DNA of 18,011 bases from Deltaproteobacteria bacterium (lineage in GTDB: Bacteria > Desulfobacterota > Desulfomonilia > UBA1062). Within the stretch, counting starts at the first letter, position 1. Each line of letters begins with the position of its first letter. The translations under genes and the position numbers were made by a program. The DNA is taken from contig JAFGTK010000066.1 of the NCBI GenBank assembly GCA_016934135.1, positions 1 through 18,011 on the forward strand, given 5' to 3'. Positions 13,569-18,011 of this stretch are shown piece by piece. A model generated the notes under the pieces. The model did not search any database and had not been told where the DNA came from. It worked only from the letters and a program-made list of their open reading frames with translations.

Positions 13569-14873
13569 ATGGATCAGGAAGGAAAGACTAATTTTAGTTT
13601 TGCCAGTATTGCTATAAGCTTTTTTATCCTCATAGTGCTTCCCCTTACGATTACCGGCGTCATTATCAGCAAAGGGGTGGTCAAGGTAGGTGAAGAGGCA
13701 ACACAGGCAAACTTACGCATTCTCGACGACAGTCAGAAGCAATCCATAGGGGGTCGAGCCCAGACAGTGGCTGATGCTGTTGCCCAGTTTCTCTCGGACA
13801 GGGAAAAGGATATTCGGATAGCTTCCATACTTCCTCGGGACGAGAATTCATATACAACCTTTATAAGATCCAATACCAGAGGGATAATCAAATCGTCCAA
13901 GGTCGGTATGATTAAGATCCCCATGCCTTTATACCGGGAGATCGCATTCCTGAATAAGAGCGGTATGGAAGTCTTGAAGGTGACAAATGATGGTGTTGTT
14001 GCAAGTGATAAATTGAAAGATTTGTCAAATCCGGCTAACGGCGAGTTTGGCAATGAGGATTATTTTGTCAAGGCAAAGGCTCTGGCACCGGGCGAATATT
14101 ATATGGGACCTGTTGTTGGTCGTCATGTAAGTAAAGCTGAATTTGCCGGGGAAAAACGTTTCGATGGCATAATTCGCATGGCATCACCTGTATTTGATTC
14201 AAACGGTTTTGCCGGTGTTGTCGAACTTGCGTTGGAATACGTTCATGTTATGGAATTCACGGATCATATCATACCCACGGAGGCAGGAATGTTCTTTGCC
14301 GAGGTCAATGCGGATGATATGAACTATGCATTTATGGTGGATCGTGACGGCTTCATGATCTCCCACCCGTCGGATTATGTCCTGAGGGGTTTCGATGCGA
14401 ATATGAATCCGGTTCCGGTTATGAATGAACAGAATTATCAGGAGCTCTCAAAGAATGGTACAGGGGCCATGAATGTTCTTGACATGGGTTTCCTTGATGA
14501 GAATCTTCCAAAGATACAGGCACTGGCGTCAGAAGGTAAGTCCGGTTCTTTGACCTATACGGTAAAAGATAAAAGGATCTTTGCTACATACGCGCACATT
14601 CCTTACTACGGCAATGGTTTCAGCAAGCCACAGGGCTTTGGCTGGATCGGAATGATGGTGGATATCGATAAGTATCACCACCTGAGCCAGGAAAAGGTAA
14701 AGGAAATACAGCTCAAGGTTGAGCGGTGGCAGAAATCCAGCATTGTTGTCGTATTTGTATCTCTTATCCTGCTCTTCATCATCGCGCTTATTCTGGCACG
14801 GGGACTGTATCGGTCGATTCAGAGCGCCAGGCGTCCTGATGAGATGGTACCGCTGGAGGATGACGAAGACTAA
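13569..14873 (+). CDS. Two-TM dCache-type sensor protein without an output domain
   Basis: 434 residues; AGGAG lies 6 bases before the ATG. One membrane helix is at ~11-34 (ASIAISFFILIVLPLTITGVI). A large extracytoplasmic region of ~350 residues has the layout of a double Cache domain: a long N-terminal helix with QTVADAVAQFLSDREKDIRIAS, then AFLNKSGMEVLKV, NEDYFVKAKALAPGEYYMGP, IIRMASPVFDSNGFAGVVELAL, AFMVDRDGFMISHPSDYVL and IFATYAHIPYYG. A second membrane helix lies at ~391-412, followed by a ~20-residue tail ending in acidic EDDED. dCache domains normally sense small ligands for chemoreceptors, histidine kinases or cyclases; here the HAMP and signalling domain are absent. The frame ends cleanly before a terminator, and no displaced output domain is visible. 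It may act through a partner protein. Confidence 0.85.
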   Translation: MDQEGKTNFSFASIAISFFILIVLPLTITGVIISKGVVKVGEEATQANLRILDDSQKQSIGGRAQTVADAVAQFLSDREKDIRIASILPRDENSYTTFIRSNTRGIIKSSKVGMIKIPMPLYREIAFLNKSGMEVLKVTNDGVVASDKLKDLSNPANGEFGNEDYFVKAKALAPGEYYMGPVVGRHVSKAEFAGEKRFDGIIRMASPVFDSNGFAGVVELALEYVHVMEFTDHIIPTEAGMFFAEVNADDMNYAFMVDRDGFMISHPSDYVLRGFDANMNPVPVMNEQNYQELSKNGTGAMNVLDMGFLDENLPKIQALASEGKSGSLTYTVKDKRIFATYAHIPYYGNGFSKPQGFGWIGMMVDIDKYHHLSQEKVKEIQLKVERWQKSSIVVVFVSLILLFIIALILARGLYRSIQSARRPDEMVPLEDDED

Positions 14874-14897
14874 AGCTTCAACTTATCTGAATACACG

Positions 14898-14942
14898 CAG
14901 GGTGCCGGTCCATGGATATATGGGCGGCACCCTGTTTTATTT
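14898..14942 (+). terminator. Strong intrinsic terminator after the dCache gene
   Basis: CAGGGTGCCG (14898-14907) pairs perfectly with CGGCACCCTG (14925-14934). An inner CCAT/ATGG stem extends it, and TTTTATTT follows at once. Confidence 0.92.
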
Positions 14943-15031
14943 AAACCCGGATTCTGAAGTCTGAGATGAACAAAAATATAACGGTATTTTCCTTGTCCAG
15001 CATCAAATTTGTCATGAGTTCACTTTTATGC

Positions 15032-15060
15032 TTGATTGGCGTCAGGAAATGTCCTACAAT
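15032..15060 (+). promoter_or_regulatory. Predicted sigma70-type promoter of the rnf operon
   Basis: TTGATT at 15032-15037, a 17-base spacer, TACAAT at 15055-15060. The start would be near 15067, leaving a ~118-base leader before rnfA. It is downstream of the strong terminator that isolates the operon. Confidence 0.6.
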
Positions 15061-15071
15061 GAGCGCTCATT
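15058..15071. promoter_or_regulatory. Operator-like 14-bp palindrome over the rnf promoter -10/+1
   Basis: AATGAGCGCTCATT is perfectly self-complementary. Its first three bases are the last three of the predicted -10 box, and it runs past the expected transcription start, a typical repressor position. The form resembles operators of TetR-family regulators, but no regulator gene is in the window. Confidence 0.5.
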
Positions 15072-15184
15072 CATAGTTCCCTTATTAATCAGTATTATCA
15101 AGATGTTAAAAAGTAGTGCTTGACATAGGTGCATATTTTTGGTTAATTGCAACAGTCTCTAAATATGCGGGAGGCATGCAAATT

Positions 15185-15760
15185 ATGTACTATGTACTTC
15201 TCATTGTCGGCGCAGCATTGGTGAATAACTTCGTGTTGTCGCGATTCCTTGGAATATGCCCTTTTATGGGGGTTTCCAAGAGTATAGACACAGCGATAGG
15301 AATGAGCATGGCCGTTATTTTTGTCATGACGCTGGCTTCCTTTGTGACCTGGCTTATTAACGATTTCATCCTCATTCGATTTGGTCTTCAATACCTTCAG
15401 ACCATTGCATTCATACTTGTTATCGCATCTCTGGTGCAGTTGGTAGAGATGATTATTCAACGGGTCAGCCCTCCTCTGTATCAGGCGCTGGGGATCTTTC
15501 TTCCTCTGATTACAACGAATTGTGCGGTTTTGGGCGTGGCATTGCTGAACATACAGCTCAAATACAATCTGCTCGATTCATGTATCTTTGCCCTGGGCGC
15601 TTCACTGGGTTTCGGGCTTGCCCTTGTGATCTTTGCTGGCATCCGCGAGGAGTTTGCACTCAACAACATACCCAAGGCCTTTCAGGGCACACCAATCGCT
15701 CTGATCACTGCAGGCATCCTGTCCCTGGCATTCATGGGTTTTTCCGGTCTGGTGAAATAA
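15185..15760 (+). CDS. rnfA: Rnf electron-transport complex subunit RnfA
   Basis: 191 residues from ATG 15185, chosen because GGGAGG (15169-15174) is 10 bases upstream and the length matches RnfA (~190-193). An in-frame ATG at 15176 lies almost on the ribosome binding site, and a GTG at 15116 would add 23 residues of unlikely sequence. Six membrane helices are expected. NNFVLSRFLGICPF with Cys25 and LITTNCAVLG with Cys113 mark the two half-motifs that, with RnfE, hold an iron-sulfur cluster inside the membrane. RnfA is an integral membrane subunit of ferredoxin:NAD+ oxidoreductase, which couples electron flow between ferredoxin and NAD to Na+ or H+ transport. The related NqrE would have other neighbours; here rnfB and rnfC follow directly, which settles the assignment. 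Confidence 0.96.
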   Translation: MYYVLLIVGAALVNNFVLSRFLGICPFMGVSKSIDTAIGMSMAVIFVMTLASFVTWLINDFILIRFGLQYLQTIAFILVIASLVQLVEMIIQRVSPPLYQALGIFLPLITTNCAVLGVALLNIQLKYNLLDSCIFALGASLGFGLALVIFAGIREEFALNNIPKAFQGTPIALITAGILSLAFMGFSGLVK

Positions 15761-15761
15761 G

Positions 15762-16736
15762 ATGATCGGCGCAATCTTGATGATCGGCGGAATAGGGTTT
15801 GTTGCTGCCCTTATCCTGGGAATATCCGCAGTAACCTTTGCAGTGCAGATGGATCCCCGGGAAAAGGCTGTTCTTGATCAGCTCCCGGGTGCAAACTGCG
15901 GTGCATGCGGGTATGCCGGCTGTGCTGCCTTTGCACATGAGATAACTGAAAATCCCGATGCCGAGATGGCATGCCCTGCGGTAAACGAGAATGCTCTCAA
16001 AGCCATGTCCGATATCCTCGGCCGGGAATTGGGCGGCAGTGCCGGTTTCATTGCATTTGTGGGGTGTAAGGGCTCTCCGGATCAGACAGTAACGAGATAT
16101 AATTATGTCGGACCCAGGGACTGCCGTGCGGCACAGATAGTGGCAGGCGGGTCAAAGGGATGTCAGTACGGCTGTCTGGGGCTTGGAACCTGCGTCGATG
16201 TGTGTCCGTTCGGCGCAATTTATATGGGCGAAGACGGCTTGCCACATGTCCTGGAAGATGTTTGTACGGGATGCGGAAAATGCGTGGATGCATGTCCGAG
16301 ATCGATAATGCAGCTTATCCCGAAGACAGGCAACTTTTTCGTGGGATGCATCTCCAAAGATATCTCAAAGGAGATGAAGCAATACTGCAAGGTCGGTTGT
16401 ATCAAGTGCGGAATATGCGCTGATATCTGTCCCTTTGATGCCATAACCGTATCAAAGGATAAGGCCGCCGTTATCGATCAGAAGAAGTGTCATGCATGCG
16501 GGCTGTGCGTTAGCGTGTGTCCTACTTCTGTTATTAGCTATGTCCAGACCCCGTTGAAGGTTCATGTAATTGAAGAGAAATGTAAAGGATGCAGTATATG
16601 TGAGCAGGTATGCCCGGTAGATGCCATTTCGGGCAAACTCAAGGAACCCTACGAAGTTAACGAGAGCAAGTGCATTGGTTGTGGAATGTGCATAGATAAA
16701 TGTCCAGCAGATGCCATAGAGAGGACTGTTTCATGA
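15762..16736 (+). CDS. rnfB: Rnf complex subunit RnfB, long polyferredoxin form
   Basis: 324 residues; its ATG is one base after the rnfA stop. An N-terminal membrane helix (~3-27) anchors the protein. CGACGYAGC...C (Cys46, 49, 54, 71) forms the first [4Fe-4S] site. Six more four-Cys motifs follow, starting near residues 134, 168, 213, 243, 274 and 304 (CTGCGKCVDACP, CIKCGICADICP, CHACGLCVSVCP, CKGCSICEQVCP, CIGCGMCIDKCP; the one at 134 has wider spacing, C-x3-C-x5-C-x3-C). The sequence therefore offers up to seven clusters. Gamma-proteobacterial RnfB is ~190 residues with fewer clusters; this length is like the acetogen form (~330). RnfB is the entry point for electrons from reduced ferredoxin. 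Its stop overlaps the rnfC start (ATGA). Confidence 0.95.
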   Translation: MIGAILMIGGIGFVAALILGISAVTFAVQMDPREKAVLDQLPGANCGACGYAGCAAFAHEITENPDAEMACPAVNENALKAMSDILGRELGGSAGFIAFVGCKGSPDQTVTRYNYVGPRDCRAAQIVAGGSKGCQYGCLGLGTCVDVCPFGAIYMGEDGLPHVLEDVCTGCGKCVDACPRSIMQLIPKTGNFFVGCISKDISKEMKQYCKVGCIKCGICADICPFDAITVSKDKAAVIDQKKCHACGLCVSVCPTSVISYVQTPLKVHVIEEKCKGCSICEQVCPVDAISGKLKEPYEVNESKCIGCGMCIDKCPADAIERTVS

Positions 16737-18011
16737 AGACGTTTAAGGGAGGCATCCATCCACCTGAGGAAAAGGATCTTGTTAAAGACAATCCCATTGT
16801 AGATTTCCCATTGAGTTCGACTTTTTACGTGCTTATTCAGCAGCATCTGGGAGCACCGGCAAAGCCTGTGGTAAAGGCCGGGGATGAGGTGAAAAAGGGC
16901 CAGGCACTCTCTGAACCGCTTGGATTTGTTTCAGCACCGGTACATGCACCGACATCCGGGAAGGTCAAGGCAATATCCAAGATGATTCACCCGGTAACCG
17001 GTCTTCTAGCCCCCTGTGTAGTCCTGGAGGCTGACGGCAGAGATGAGTGGGCCGACGGCCTGCCTCTCAAGAGAGACCCTTTTTCAATGACAAAAGAAGA
17101 ACTAATGGGTGCCATAAAGTCTGCCGGAATAGTAGGGATGGGGGGTGCGACATTCCCAACTCACGTGAAACTTTCACCTCCCAAGGATAAAACCATAGAT
17201 GTCTTTATTGTCAATGGCGCGGAATGTGAACCATATCTGTCTTCAGACCACAGGCTTATGCTTGAAGCGCCGGAGCGGGTTATCGGCGGCACCATGATAG
17301 CCATGAAGATCCTGGGGCTGAACACTGCGACTATAGCTATCGAATCCAACAAGCCCGATGCCATTAAACTCCTGCAGGAGAAGGTTCCGCCTGAGATAAA
17401 AGTTGAACCTGTAAAGGTAAAATATCCTCAGGGGGCAGAGAAACAGCTTATCAATGCACTCACAGGAAGAGAGGTGCCTTCGGGCTGCCTGCCCATGGAT
17501 GTTGGTGCTGTTGTCCAGAATGCAGGAACATGCGCTGCTATTTACGATGCTTGTGCATATGGAATCCCGCTTATCGAAAGGATCACTTCAGTGACCGGCC
17601 GCGGCATCAAACACCCGAAAAACATCAGGGTAAGGGTGGGTACCCCTATAAAGGATGTCCTTGAATTCTGCGGTGGACTCAATGATGCCGCAAAAATCAT
17701 ATTCGGCGGTCCCATGATGGGGATAGCCCAGTTCAGCGATGATATCTCAATCATGAAAGGCACATCCGGCGTGCTTGTATTGACCGAGAAAGATACCAAT
17801 ATCTCACAGTATGGTGCCTGTATATCATGTGGAAGATGCGTCGAGGCCTGCCCCATGTGTCTTATCCCCTCAACCCTGAGCAAACTCGGAGAGAAGAGCA
17901 TGTGGGAGACGGCTATGAACAATGATCTGCTGGACTGTTTCGAATGCGGCAGCTGTACATATGTCTGCCCCGCCAACAGACCGATAGTCCATTTTATCAA
18001 ACACCTCAAAG
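16733..18011 (+). CDS. rnfC: Rnf complex subunit RnfC (3' end outside window)
   Basis: 426 complete codons run to the right edge with no stop. The start overlaps the rnfB stop by 4 bases (ATGA), which implies coupled translation. The N-terminus MKTFKGGIHPPEEK is typical of RnfC, and a lipoyl/biotinyl-like barrel follows (AGDEVKKGQALSEPLGFVSAPVHAP). The NADH/FMN-binding region has GIVGMGGATFPTHVK and NGAECEPYLSSDHRL, and resembles NuoF. Two [4Fe-4S] motifs are present, CISCGRCVEACP (Cys363, 366, 369, 373) and CFECGSCTYVCPANRP (Cys402, 405, 408, 412). RnfC is the peripheral subunit that reacts with NAD(H). Full-length proteins are ~440 residues or longer, so little is missing. rnfD, rnfG and rnfE are expected next. 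Confidence 0.96.
   Translation, partial: MKTFKGGIHPPEEKDLVKDNPIVDFPLSSTFYVLIQQHLGAPAKPVVKAGDEVKKGQALSEPLGFVSAPVHAPTSGKVKAISKMIHPVTGLLAPCVVLEADGRDEWADGLPLKRDPFSMTKEELMGAIKSAGIVGMGGATFPTHVKLSPPKDKTIDVFIVNGAECEPYLSSDHRLMLEAPERVIGGTMIAMKILGLNTATIAIESNKPDAIKLLQEKVPPEIKVEPVKVKYPQGAEKQLINALTGREVPSGCLPMDVGAVVQNAGTCAAIYDACAYGIPLIERITSVTGRGIKHPKNIRVRVGTPIKDVLEFCGGLNDAAKIIFGGPMMGIAQFSDDISIMKGTSGVLVLTEKDTNISQYGACISCGRCVEACPMCLIPSTLSKLGEKSMWETAMNNDLLDCFECGSCTYVCPANRPIVHFIKHLK

Noticed and set aside
14719..14964. 81-codon ORF overlapping the end of the dCache gene, considered as a frameshifted output domain
   Set aside because: Its translation shows no HAMP, kinase or receptor features and it runs across the strong terminator.
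15116..15184. Upstream GTG extension of rnfA
   Set aside because: It would add 23 residues not found in RnfA, and the ribosome binding site GGGAGG serves the ATG at 15185.
1..18011. CRISPR array, insertion sequence, phage or toxin-antitoxin module
   Set aside because: No regularly spaced repeats, transposase or integrase motifs, or paired small toxin/antitoxin genes were found on either strand.

Overview
The window looks like chromosome of an anaerobic, energy-conserving bacterium, most likely Desulfobacterota (former Deltaproteobacteria; a syntroph or sulfate-reducer-like lineage). This is inferred from gene content, not a search: the start of an Rnf complex (rnfA, a polyferredoxin-type rnfB, rnfC), a CoA-binding subunit of ADP-forming acyl-CoA synthetase, a ~640-residue single-chain aconitase of the Aquifex/Geobacter type, an ATP synthase c subunit with a cleavable leader, and a PilB/PilT-like protein. 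Coding density is high. No tRNA, rRNA, CRISPR array, insertion sequence or phage gene was seen.

Left part (1-4330, + strand): the 3' end of a conserved secreted-type protein, possibly SGNH-hydrolase-like; an NYN-domain RNase-like protein with a C-terminal LOTUS/OST-HTH domain; an AhpD-like carboxymuconolactone decarboxylase-family protein with a C-terminal membrane anchor; a stand-alone acyl-CoA synthetase alpha subunit; a 404-base non-coding stretch; and a small membrane-anchored protein of unknown function. A long hairpin at 4373-4413 separates this side from the convergent minus-strand genes.

Middle part (4427-10959, - strand): a tightly packed cluster read from high to low coordinates: aconitase, glutamyl-tRNA synthetase (1-nt gap), an ECF-type vitamin/cofactor transporter S component (ATGA overlap) and a glyoxalase-II-like metallo-hydrolase (14-nt gap). 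Then comes a short ORF that reads as the N-terminal part of a dual-specificity-phosphatase-like protein without its catalytic half, followed by a two-gene unit: an SCP-2 sterol carrier domain protein and an M24/creatinase-fold protein that appears to lack one canonical metal ligand.

Right part (11316-18011, + strand): a GspE/PilB/PilT-like protein whose Walker A, Walker B and His-box residues are degenerate, ended by a hairpin; an orphan atpE with its own promoter; a two-TM dCache sensor with no signalling output domain, ended by a strong intrinsic terminator; then rnfA-rnfB-rnfC, translationally coupled and running off the window. A 14-bp perfect palindrome sits on the -10/+1 region of the predicted rnf promoter and is the most convincing regulatory site here.

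Most of the window is recognisable metabolism. I do not see an undescribed multi-gene system. The points most worth a second look are the degenerate secretion-type ATPase, the ligand-deficient M24 protein paired with SCP-2, the truncated phosphatase-like ORF, the operator over the rnf promoter, and the S component embedded in an aconitase-gltX operon.
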